DNA of 64,000 nucleotides from Rhodospirillaceae bacterium (GTDB lineage Bacteria; Pseudomonadota; Alphaproteobacteria; Rhodospirillales; JABHCV01): positions 62,001 to 126,000 of the forward strand of contig JABJHA010000021.1 in NCBI GenBank assembly GCA_018662005.1, in the 5' to 3' direction. Position 1 is the first letter of the stretch. Every line of letters starts with the position of its first letter. Positions 33,612-41,457 of the stretch are shown here, piece after piece. The notes below the pieces were generated by a model. It made no database searches and was not told where the DNA came from. It was given only the letters and a program-made list of their open reading frames with translations. The position numbers and the translations under genes are program-made.

Positions 33612-35693
33612 ATGCAATTCATACCATTATTCCTAACCGTTCTCATCCTTCCAACTCTAGCCTTCGCCGATGTAACTGGCCCCGCCCGAGTCGTTGATGG
33701 CGACTTGATTGTGGGTGATTTTGAGGCAGGGAACTTAACGGGTTGGCAAGAGAAGGCGTTCAAGAACAAAACCCTCTACGAACTGGTCGAAGGCGAAGTG
33801 GGAACGGTCCTCAAGGCGGACAGCAAGGCAAGCGCCTCAGGACTGTATAGGGAAATAAAAATTGATTTGGTAAAAACGCCCTGCCTCACTTGGTCATGGA
33901 AGGTGGACGGTATTCTTAATGGCTTGGATGAGACAACCAAGAACGGTGACGATTATCCAGCGCGGGTATACGTGGTTTTTTCCGGAGGACTTTTCTTCTG
34001 GAAAACACGTGCCTTGAATTACGTCTGGTCCAATGGGCGTCCAATAGGTTCGGTGTGGCCAAACGCTTATACAAGTAAGTCCATTATTATTGATGGTGAC
34101 AGGGAATGCTGGGTTCTTGATCGGGGCAAGGCGCAGAGAAACGCGGACGGGCGCGCATACCGCCTGACAGGTTCCATGGGTGATGTCACCGAACGCAAAA
34201 AAACCGAGCAATCCCTACTAAATAATCAGAAAGTGCTGCGGGTCTTCCTCGATTCCACCATTGATAATGCCGCGTTAATCAATCTTGATGGAATTATTCA
34301 GAACATAAACAAGGCGATGGCTGAACGATATGGAAAAGCCCAGGACGATCTTATTGGCCAACCCATGTTCGCCAGTCCGCCGACAGAAACCGGCAAGCGC
34401 CGTTGGGAATGGGTCAACGAGGTCATAGAAACGCGAACTTTTGTGCGCCGTATCGATGAACAGGAAGGAATATGGTTCGACAACAGCTATTTCCCTGTTT
34501 TTGATGATAACGGGATGGTTATACAAATTGCCATTTTCGCCCGCGATATAACGGACCAAAAGGAATTGGAAAAGGCGCTGAAGGAAAGCCAAACAAGGTT
34601 CAGGGATTTTGCCGAGTCAGCATCCGATTATTTTTGGGAAACAGATATTCAGCACAGGCTTGTTTGGGAATCTGAAAGGGTAAACGAAATTGCCGGCCTT
34701 AAATTTGAGGACGTGAAAGGCAAGGCTCGCTGGGAACTCCCGGGACCGGTTAAAGATGATAAGGACTTCTGGAAGGAATTTAGAGCCACCGTGGAAGACC
34801 ATCAGCCATTCCGCGATTTTGAATTTCCTTATGAAAACAAGGATGGAAAAATTTTCGAAATACGGGTAAGCGGCGTGCCGGTATTTGAAGATAAAACATT
34901 CATTGGCTACCGGGGCGTTACGCGTGACGTGACAGACCTGAAGAAAGCCGAATTTGAGTTGAAAATCGCCAAAGAGCGGGCAGAATCGGCTGATCGGGCG
35001 AAATCCGACCTATTGGCTAACATGAGTCATGAACTGCGCACCCCCTTAAATGCCATTCTTGGCTTTTCGGCGATGATGAAGGAAGAAGTTTTCGGCGTTC
35101 TTGATGAAAAATATGTGGAATACGCCAATGATATCAATCGTTCCGGCGGTCACTTGCTTGAACTGATCAATGATATTCTCGATGTTTCAGCCATTGATGC
35201 CGGTAAAATTGAACTTGATGAGGAAAATCTGGACGTTGGCGAGGTCATTGAAGTCGCCGTGAACATGGTCAGTGCTCGTGCCGAGACAGGAAACGTCCGC
35301 CTGGTAAGCATTCCGAGTAACGATCTGCCTGAACTTTATGCCGACGCACGAAGACTGACGCAGATATTGCTTAATTTGTTATCCAACGCGATCAAGTTCA
35401 CGCCGGCCAACGGAGAGGTTTCAATAGCCGCCTGTGTTGATGATGAAGATGCTCATATTATCACGATCATTGATACAGGTGTCGGTATGAGTGGCGAAGA
35501 GCTGGACAAAGCGATGTCAAAGTTTGGGCAGGTGGACAGTGGCCTCAATAGAAGACATGAAGGGACCGGCCTTGGATTGCCGCTTGCGCGGAGACTGATC
35601 GAATTGCACGGTGGGCAAATGCAAATCGACAGCAAAAAAGGCGGTGGCACGACCGTTACCATCAAATTCCCCGCTCAAAGAACCGTTACCTAA
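33612..35693 (+). CDS. Chimeric DUF3047-PAS-PAS-histidine kinase
   Basis: 693 residues. A signal peptide (IPLFLTVLILPTLAFA) and a DUF3047-type domain (DFEAGNLTGWQEKAF to GRPIGSVWPNAYTSK) fill about 1-155. It then passes abruptly into the tail of a PAS-PAC unit (WVLDRGKAQRNADGRAYRL...DVTERKKTEQ), two PAS domains (about 205-325 and 330-450), HisKA with H473 (NMSHELRTPLNAILG), and HATPase_c (NLLSNAIKFTPANGE, DTGVGMSGEE, HEGTGLGLPLARRL). No other membrane helix is visible, so export would place the kinase outside the cytoplasm, an unlikely topology. It starts 82 bp after the tRNA element and may be a recombination product. Confidence 0.82.
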   Translation: MQFIPLFLTVLILPTLAFADVTGPARVVDGDLIVGDFEAGNLTGWQEKAFKNKTLYELVEGEVGTVLKADSKASASGLYREIKIDLVKTPCLTWSWKVDGILNGLDETTKNGDDYPARVYVVFSGGLFFWKTRALNYVWSNGRPIGSVWPNAYTSKSIIIDGDRECWVLDRGKAQRNADGRAYRLTGSMGDVTERKKTEQSLLNNQKVLRVFLDSTIDNAALINLDGIIQNINKAMAERYGKAQDDLIGQPMFASPPTETGKRRWEWVNEVIETRTFVRRIDEQEGIWFDNSYFPVFDDNGMVIQIAIFARDITDQKELEKALKESQTRFRDFAESASDYFWETDIQHRLVWESERVNEIAGLKFEDVKGKARWELPGPVKDDKDFWKEFRATVEDHQPFRDFEFPYENKDGKIFEIRVSGVPVFEDKTFIGYRGVTRDVTDLKKAEFELKIAKERAESADRAKSDLLANMSHELRTPLNAILGFSAMMKEEVFGVLDEKYVEYANDINRSGGHLLELINDILDVSAIDAGKIELDEENLDVGEVIEVAVNMVSARAETGNVRLVSIPSNDLPELYADARRLTQILLNLLSNAIKFTPANGEVSIAACVDDEDAHIITIIDTGVGMSGEELDKAMSKFGQVDSGLNRRHEGTGLGLPLARRLIELHGGQMQIDSKKGGGTTVTIKFPAQRTVT

Positions 35694-35708
35694 GGTGGAT
35701 TTTTGTTT

Positions 35709-36170
35709 ATGGCCATTTCCCGTATTTTTCTGTTTTTGATTTTGCTTCCCATCCCGGCGATGGCCGCAGGTCCGGTTGCTGCGTTTGAGCAAACCAACAA
35801 GAGTTTTTTCGGTGGCCTCGCCCTTGAAGGATATGACGCCGTCGGTTACTTCACCAATGGTATGGCGAACAAAGGTAAAGAGACTCATGCATTTGAATGG
35901 AATGGGGCCCGCTGGTTGTTTTCCAGTGCAGTCAACCGGGAACGTTTTGCCGCCAATCCACAAGCCTTTGCCCCGCAATACGGGGGGTATTGCTCCAATC
36001 AGATGAGTCTTGGAAATTTAAGCGATATCGATCCGGAAGTATGGCGCATCATTGATGGCAAACTGTATCTGTTCGGCCATCAGGCGGGACGGGTGCGTTG
36101 GGCCGATCAGGTTTATCAAAAAATTGGCACTGCGGATGAAAACTGGGCCGGTTATCTTGGCAAGGAATAG
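35709..36170 (+). CDS. YHS-domain protein, exported
   Basis: 153 residues. Signal peptide about 1-20 (IFLFLILLPIPAMAAG), then the YHS-like domain: LALEGYDAVGYFTNGMANKGKETHAFEWNGARWLFSSAVNRERFAANPQAFAPQYGGYCSNQMSLG. The Cys in GGYC is conserved. YHS domains bind metals. The ATG at 35709 has AGGTGGA about 10 nt upstream; the gene follows the kinase by 15 bp and may be co-transcribed. Confidence 0.88.
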   Translation: MAISRIFLFLILLPIPAMAAGPVAAFEQTNKSFFGGLALEGYDAVGYFTNGMANKGKETHAFEWNGARWLFSSAVNRERFAANPQAFAPQYGGYCSNQMSLGNLSDIDPEVWRIIDGKLYLFGHQAGRVRWADQVYQKIGTADENWAGYLGKE

Positions 36171-36261
36171 CGTGTTCTAGGTCAAGGCAACGGCCTGAAA
36201 ATATGTTAAACTTCCATCAGTAATCGGGGATAGTCCCGACCTGTTACAGATGAGGTTGATC

Positions 36262-36477
36262 ATGTTGACTCGACGGTTGAGCGACAAGATTATTGCCGCC
36301 CACCAGACCGCCTGTGAGGAAAACCACAAGGTGATTGCGGATTTGCTTCTGGAAGCGCTGGAAGTTGATTTGTCGAATATTGGCGGGGTTGGAGGGGATC
36401 ATCGGCAATGGTCCAAGGAAATGGAAGAAGCCTTCACCCTGCATGAGAAAGTTTTTGGCACCATCAAGCTGAACTGA
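36262..36477 (+). CDS. Small helical hypothetical protein
   Basis: 71 residues from an ATG with GAGGT 6 nt upstream (an in-frame ATG lies four codons earlier). Predicted mostly helical: RRLSDKIIAAHQTACEENHKVIADLLLEALEVDLS, then a Gly-rich turn. Family not recognised. It converges on the receiver gene with a 4-bp gap. The coding look (ribosome site and unbroken frame) supports a real gene. Confidence 0.6.
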   Translation: MLTRRLSDKIIAAHQTACEENHKVIADLLLEALEVDLSNIGGVGGDHRQWSKEMEEAFTLHEKVFGTIKLN

Positions 36478-36481
36478 GCGC

Positions 36482-37009
36482 TCAGGGTTCCGTTTTGTCT
36501 TCTGCATCCTCAACCGGTCGCTCGACCTGGCTTCTGCGGTCCTCGCCCTTAATCGGATTTCCTTCATGACGACGACGGTCCGGCCCGAAGAATTTTGTCT
36601 CTTTGATAAACAACCGATCATCATTAAGAACCGAGCAAATGTGCTGGTAAATTGATTTGACCGAAACAGGTGCGGCAAGGAATTCCGTCATCCCCAGATC
36701 GCGAGCCGCGATGACGTTAGCCTGTTCGCAGTAAGCGGTAACAATGATGATCGGCACAAACGGATTCGGGCTTTTATCCGGATCACGAATCTGGTTGAGA
36801 AACTTCAACTCATCATGGCCCGGCGCCCAGTTCGAGAAAATCAAATCCGCCTGTTGACCTTTAAACATCTGGAAAGCTTTATCAGGGTCGTTAACGTCGC
36901 GCAATTTGACGATGCCAAGCTCGTGCAAGGCTGTCCGCAGAATGGTTAGCATGTGCGGGTTACTGTCAACAATCAGGACGTCGAGGTGGCTTAGGTCATA
37001 ACGCTCCAT
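36482..37009 (-). CDS. Degenerate response-regulator receiver protein
   Basis: 175 residues: a CheY-like domain (about 9-130) and a charged tail (GPDRRRHEGNPIKGEDRRSQ...). Alignment by eye with receivers shows the phospho-acceptor Asp replaced by N60 in DLIFSNWAPG, the acidic pair reduced to D15-S16 (VDSNPHM), and the conserved Lys replaced by A113 in EFLAAPVS; T91 remains. It should therefore not be phosphorylated in the usual way and may act as a constitutive or pseudo-receiver. No output domain. Confidence 0.85.
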   Translation of the reverse strand: MERYDLSHLDVLIVDSNPHMLTILRTALHELGIVKLRDVNDPDKAFQMFKGQQADLIFSNWAPGHDELKFLNQIRDPDKSPNPFVPIIIVTAYCEQANVIAARDLGMTEFLAAPVSVKSIYQHICSVLNDDRLFIKETKFFGPDRRRHEGNPIKGEDRRSQVERPVEDAEDKTEP

Positions 37010-37164
37010 TTGTATGGCCTTGCTCGTTCATAAAATCCAGCAAAGCTACAATACAACATGTGGCCAACTTGGGCATTGATCTGGGGTAAGCGCTGATAAA
37101 CATTGAATATGTGGAGGAAATGTATAGGTTTCTGCTTTCATCCCTTCAAGGAGCGCAATCGAAG

Positions 37165-38502
37165 ATGACAGCCGTGGATTCCAACAGTTTACGGAGCCAA
37201 TTTGATGACCTGACCGCCAGGATTGGTATTATCGGCATGGGCTATGTTGGGCTGCCGTTGGCGCTGGCTTGTGTCAAAAGCGGCTTCGCCACGACCGGTT
37301 TTGATGTTGACGAGGAAAAGGTTGAAGCCCTTCTAAACGGACGCTCCTACCTTAAGCATATTGACGCTGCACACATTAAAGAAGCCGCCCAGGGTGGTAA
37401 GCTTGACGCGACCGACGATTTCTCCCGGCTTGCCGATATGGACGCCATTATTATCTGCGTACCGACACCGTTGGCTGCCGGCAATGTACCGGATTTAAGT
37501 TATGTGACTTCGACAACGGACGTGATTGCAAAGTATCTGCGCGCCGGGCAAATGGTCGTGCTGGAATCAACGACGTATCCCGGCACAACGGCGGAAGTGA
37601 TGCGGCCCATTCTTGAGGCCGGCGGTCTTAAATCGGGACAGGATTTCTTCCTCGCCTATTCACCGGAACGCGAGGACCCGGGCAACCCGACCCATGAGAC
37701 ATCGATTATCCCGAAGGTTGTCGGCGGTGATGGCGAGGAGGCCCTGAAACTGGCCGTTGCCCTATACGACAAGATCGTCGTACAGACGGTGCCGGTCTCA
37801 TCCCTTGATACGGCCGAAGCGGTGAAGTTGACCGAAAACATCTTCCGATCCGTCAACATCGCCCTGGTCAATGAATTAAAGCTGATCTACGGAAAAATGG
37901 GTATCGACATCTGGGAAGTGATCGAGGCGGCGAAAAGCAAGCCGTTCGGCTATATGCCGTTTTATCCAGGACCGGGCCTGGGCGGCCACTGCATCCCCAT
38001 TGATCCTTTTTACCTGACATGGCGGGCCAAACAGTTCGGCCAACAAACCCGTTTTATTGAACTTGCCGGCGAAATCAACACGGCCATGCCAAACCATGTC
38101 GTTGAGGTGCTGGAAGGAGCCCTTAAGGAACGTTTCGATAAGAGCCTGAAGGGATCAAAAATCCTGATACTGGGCATCGCCTACAAAAAGAACGTCGCCG
38201 ACGTCCGTGAAAGCCCGGCCTTCGCTATTATCGAATTGCTGGAAGGGAATGGTGCCACCACCGCCTTTTATGATCCGCACGTTCTGGAAATCCCGACAAC
38301 CCGGGAACACATGGATTTGGCGGGACGCAAGTCGATTGAATGGAACCCTGATACATTCGGTGAGTATGACGCAACATTGATCGCTACTGATCATGACGGG
38401 GTGGATTATGAAGTGCTAACCGAGAAAAGTTTACTGGTAATCGATAGCCGCAATGCAACCAGGGACAATAACGATCAGGACGGCAAAATTGTTCGGGATT
38501 GA
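37165..38502 (+). CDS. UDP-N-acetyl-sugar 6-dehydrogenase (WbpA/TviB-like)
   Basis: About 445 residues of the UDP-glucose/GlcNAc/ManNAc dehydrogenase family. NAD site IGIIGMGYVGLPLALA; central-domain AYSPEREDPGNPTHE; catalytic C276 in GPGLGGHCIPIDPFYL; C-terminal GIAYKKNVADVRESPAFAI. It oxidises a nucleotide sugar twice to the uronic acid; the EREDPGN signature suits the N-acetylhexosamine branch. First gene of the surface-polysaccharide region. Start ATG 37165 with AAGGAG 11 nt upstream; an ATG at 37120 and GTG at 37111 are possible. Confidence 0.9.
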   Translation: MTAVDSNSLRSQFDDLTARIGIIGMGYVGLPLALACVKSGFATTGFDVDEEKVEALLNGRSYLKHIDAAHIKEAAQGGKLDATDDFSRLADMDAIIICVPTPLAAGNVPDLSYVTSTTDVIAKYLRAGQMVVLESTTYPGTTAEVMRPILEAGGLKSGQDFFLAYSPEREDPGNPTHETSIIPKVVGGDGEEALKLAVALYDKIVVQTVPVSSLDTAEAVKLTENIFRSVNIALVNELKLIYGKMGIDIWEVIEAAKSKPFGYMPFYPGPGLGGHCIPIDPFYLTWRAKQFGQQTRFIELAGEINTAMPNHVVEVLEGALKERFDKSLKGSKILILGIAYKKNVADVRESPAFAIIELLEGNGATTAFYDPHVLEIPTTREHMDLAGRKSIEWNPDTFGEYDATLIATDHDGVDYEVLTEKSLLVIDSRNATRDNNDQDGKIVRD

Positions 38503-38558
38503 GTCATTCTAAGAAAGTAACGTATCTAATATTTAAGGCAAAATTAAAGGAAAAACGT

Positions 38559-39005
38559 GTGACAAACAGGCCGTCTCTTCATGAAAACCTGACTGAACGT
38601 GAAAACGTCAAGGTTGGTACAGAGCGCGGTTTTGGGCTGGTCTTCGCTGTCGTCTTCATCGTTATTTCTCTGTTACCCCTTTTCACTATGTCCGATCAGG
38701 AAGGCCAACTGCGCATCTGGGCGTTGGTCGTCGCGGGTTTTTTTGCAGGTACCGCCCTGACCATGCCGCGACTGTTAGCGCCATTGAATAAATTGTGGTT
38801 CCGTTTTGGGCTTCTCCTGCACAAGATCGTCAATCCCCTGATCATGGGGGTGCTGTTTTTCGTTACAGTTACACCGATTGGTCTGATTATGCGTAGCATG
38901 GGCAAGACGCCACTGAAACTCGGTTTTGATAAAAACGCTGATACATACTGGATCACCCGAACTCCACCCGGCCCGGCGCCAGAAACAATGAAACGGCAAT
39001 TTTAG
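38559..39005 (+). CDS. SxtJ-family membrane protein
   Basis: About 148 residues with two or three membrane helices (FGLVFAVVFIVISLLPLF and IWALVVAGFFAGTALTMPRLLAPLNKLWF, then LIMGVLFFVTVTPIGLIMRSMGKTPL), matching the SxtJ type found beside carbamoyltransferases. GTG at 38559 with AAAGGA 7 nt upstream is preferred over the distant TTG at 38499. It stands at the head of the SxtJ-DUF5989-carbamoyltransferase trio. Confidence 0.82.
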   Translation: MTNRPSLHENLTERENVKVGTERGFGLVFAVVFIVISLLPLFTMSDQEGQLRIWALVVAGFFAGTALTMPRLLAPLNKLWFRFGLLLHKIVNPLIMGVLFFVTVTPIGLIMRSMGKTPLKLGFDKNADTYWITRTPPGPAPETMKRQF

Positions 39006-39019
39006 GAGTATTTGCTGCA

Positions 39020-39169
39020 ATGAGTTTTCTTGCCGAATTGTTGATGTTCCTCAGGGAACGCAAAAAATTTTGGTTGCTGCCGATCATCATTATGATGGTC
39101 ATCTTCGGCGGGCTTGTCGTATTGAGCCAGGGTTCCGCCGTTGCGCCTTTTATTTACACCATCTTCTAG
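39020..39169 (+). CDS. DUF5989-type small membrane protein
   Basis: 49 residues: an amphipathic N-terminus (LAELLMFLRERKKFWLLP) and one membrane helix (IIIMMVIFGGLVVLSQGSAVAPFIYTIF). This pattern, short and ending in PFIYTLF-like sequence, is the DUF5989 family that accompanies SxtJ and carbamoyltransferase. Preceded by a TAGGAG ribosome site about 13 nt away. Function unknown. Confidence 0.82.
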   Translation: MSFLAELLMFLRERKKFWLLPIIIMMVIFGGLVVLSQGSAVAPFIYTIF

Positions 39170-39183
39170 AAGAAGAGATTTGA

Positions 39184-41019
39184 ATGCGTATTCTGGGTGT
39201 TTCCGCATATTACCATGACAGCGCTGCCGCCCTGATCGAGGACGGTTTAATCATCGCGGCCGTACAGGAAGAGCGCTTTACACGCAAAAAACATGATGCG
39301 GCCTTTCCTGAACGCGCCATATCCTACTGCCTGGAAGAGGCCGGAATTGGATTGAAAGAGGTCGATTTTGTCACCTTCTATGACAAGCCGTTCCTGAAAT
39401 TTGAACGTCTGCTGGAAACATATCTGTCGTTTGCCCCGAAGGGTTTTTCTTCTTTCAAGATGGCTATGCCGATCTGGCTTAAGGAAAAGCTGTTTCAGAA
39501 AGATCTTCTGAGAAAGAAGTTTAAAGAATACGATTCCGATTTTGACTGGATGAACAAACTTCTGTTTTCGGAGCATCATTTCAGTCATGCTGCCAGCGCC
39601 TTTTTTCCTTCTCCTTTTGAGGATGCCTGCGTTCTGACCATGGATGGCGTCGGGGAATGGGCCACCACCTCGGTTGCACTGGGCCATGGCAACAAACTGG
39701 AAATGACCAGGGAAATCCACTTTCCCCATTCTCTGGGTCTGCTTTATTCGGCGATGACATATTACACTGGTTTCAAGGTCAATTCCGGCGAATACAAGGT
39801 AATGGGGCTGGCTCCTTATGGGGAACCCAAATACGCCCAGCAAATGCTGGATAACCTGATTGACGTCAAGGAGGACGGGTCATTCCGGTTGGATCAAAAA
39901 TACTTTGATTATTGCACCGGCCTGACCATGACAAACCGGGCTTTTGATGACCTGATGGGTGGCCCAGCGCGTCAGGGGGAAGAGTTACTGACCCAGCGCC
40001 ATATGGATCTGGCCGCATCAATCCAGGCGGTGACAGAAGAGGTCGTGCTTAAAATGACTCGCTCACTGGCAAAAGAAACCAGCCAAAAGAACTTGTGTTT
40101 GGCCGGTGGCGTCGCCCTGAACTGTGTCGCCAATGGCAAAGTATTGCGTGACGGGGCGTTCGAGAATATATGGGTGCAGCCCGCTGCTGGAGATGCCGGT
40201 GGCGCCTTGGGGGCGGCGCTTGCTGCCTATTATGTTCATAAAGGCCAGCCACGCAGTGTTTCAGACCATGGCGACGCCATGAGGGGCTCGTACCTGGGGC
40301 CGGATTATTCTCAAGCTAATATCGAGGCGCGCCTGACACAGGTCGGGGCGAAGTTTGAAAGCCTTACTGAGGTCGCCATGATCGAAACGACAGCGCAGGC
40401 ACTGGCTGACGGCAAAGCGATTGGGTGGTTTCAGGGGCGTATGGAGTTTGGCCCCCGTGCCTTGGGCGGGCGCTCGTTTCTGGGTGACGCAAGATCACCT
40501 GAAATGCAAAAATTGCTTAATTTAAAAGTGAAGTACCGGGAGAGTTTTCGCCCCTTTGCACCTGCTGTTTTGCGCGAAGACGTCAGCGATTGGTTCGAGA
40601 TTGATGAAGACAGTCCCTACATGCTGATGGTGGCCGATGTAGCCCAGAAGCATCGCTTGCAGATGAGCGAGGAAGAACAGGCCCTGTTTGGCATCGATAA
40701 ATTAAACGTTCCGCGTTCCGATATTCCGGCCGTTACCCATGTCGACTATTCAGCACGTATCCAAACTGTTCACGAGGGCACTAATCCTGCCTACCATGCC
40801 TTGATTAGCCGTTTCAAAGAGTTGACCGGCTGCCCCGTTATCGTCAACACCAGCTTCAACGTACGCGGCGAACCGATTGTCTGCACGCCTGAGGACGCCT
40901 TCCATTGCTTTATGGGGACAGAGGCGGAGATGCTGGTTGTTGGTAATGTTGTTCTTCGTAAGGAAGATCAGGACCCAGCCGTGAGGCTGGATTACACGGA
41001 TGCTTTTGAGTTGGATTGA
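39184..41019 (+). CDS. Carbamoyltransferase (NodU/CmcH family)
   Basis: 611 residues. N-terminal ASKHA domain starts MRILGVSAYYHDSAAALIEDG with FSEHHFSHAASAFFPSPFEDACVLTMDGVGEW; the C-terminal YrdC-like lobe has GRMEFGPRALGGRSFLGDAR and NTSFNVRGEPIVCTPEDAF. It transfers carbamoyl from carbamoyl phosphate to a hydroxyl of a sugar, through a carbamoyladenylate. Here it most likely decorates a glycan. Complete and co-transcribed with the two small membrane proteins. Confidence 0.95.
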   Translation: MRILGVSAYYHDSAAALIEDGLIIAAVQEERFTRKKHDAAFPERAISYCLEEAGIGLKEVDFVTFYDKPFLKFERLLETYLSFAPKGFSSFKMAMPIWLKEKLFQKDLLRKKFKEYDSDFDWMNKLLFSEHHFSHAASAFFPSPFEDACVLTMDGVGEWATTSVALGHGNKLEMTREIHFPHSLGLLYSAMTYYTGFKVNSGEYKVMGLAPYGEPKYAQQMLDNLIDVKEDGSFRLDQKYFDYCTGLTMTNRAFDDLMGGPARQGEELLTQRHMDLAASIQAVTEEVVLKMTRSLAKETSQKNLCLAGGVALNCVANGKVLRDGAFENIWVQPAAGDAGGALGAALAAYYVHKGQPRSVSDHGDAMRGSYLGPDYSQANIEARLTQVGAKFESLTEVAMIETTAQALADGKAIGWFQGRMEFGPRALGGRSFLGDARSPEMQKLLNLKVKYRESFRPFAPAVLREDVSDWFEIDEDSPYMLMVADVAQKHRLQMSEEEQALFGIDKLNVPRSDIPAVTHVDYSARIQTVHEGTNPAYHALISRFKELTGCPVIVNTSFNVRGEPIVCTPEDAFHCFMGTEAEMLVVGNVVLRKEDQDPAVRLDYTDAFELD

Positions 41020-41457
41020 TACCTGGTTTGAGGGGGGACTTGGGTGATTAGACAAATCCCATGCTGACCTGTTAATACAGGTGAAATACAGGTGGCTGCC
41101 GGAGCCAAACGGGCATTTTGTAGCTAATTTACAAATAGTCTTTCGCCCTTCCTCAAACCCGGATGCCCTTTAACGCATACCAGAACAAGGCCCTGGCGGC
41201 CAAGCTCAGTGCCAAAAATGTAAAACCCGAGTAAAGGACGGAATCACCCTGTCCTATAAGTGATGGCTATTGTCTGATAACGTGACGTTAGGGAGATAAT
41301 GTTCGGACGTCTCTAGGACCGCAGACGCATATACATACGATGCGACATAAATGTAAAAAAATCATACCTGCTCTAGGACTGATAGTCATCGTGTGTTATT
41401 GGATTGGAATGATCCAAAACCCCATACCCATCGTATTTTTATTTAGAGCATTAGATA
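41020..41457. other. 438-bp gap in the polysaccharide locus
   Basis: No convincing gene. A short frame near 41163 reads MPFNAYQNKALAAKLSAK and another reads CQKCKTRVKDGITLSYK, both too short to assign; they could be decayed coding sequence. GCTCTAGGAC-like words occur twice (about 41313 and 41370). A promoter for the downstream oxidoreductase operon is expected here but not clearly seen. Confidence 0.4.
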
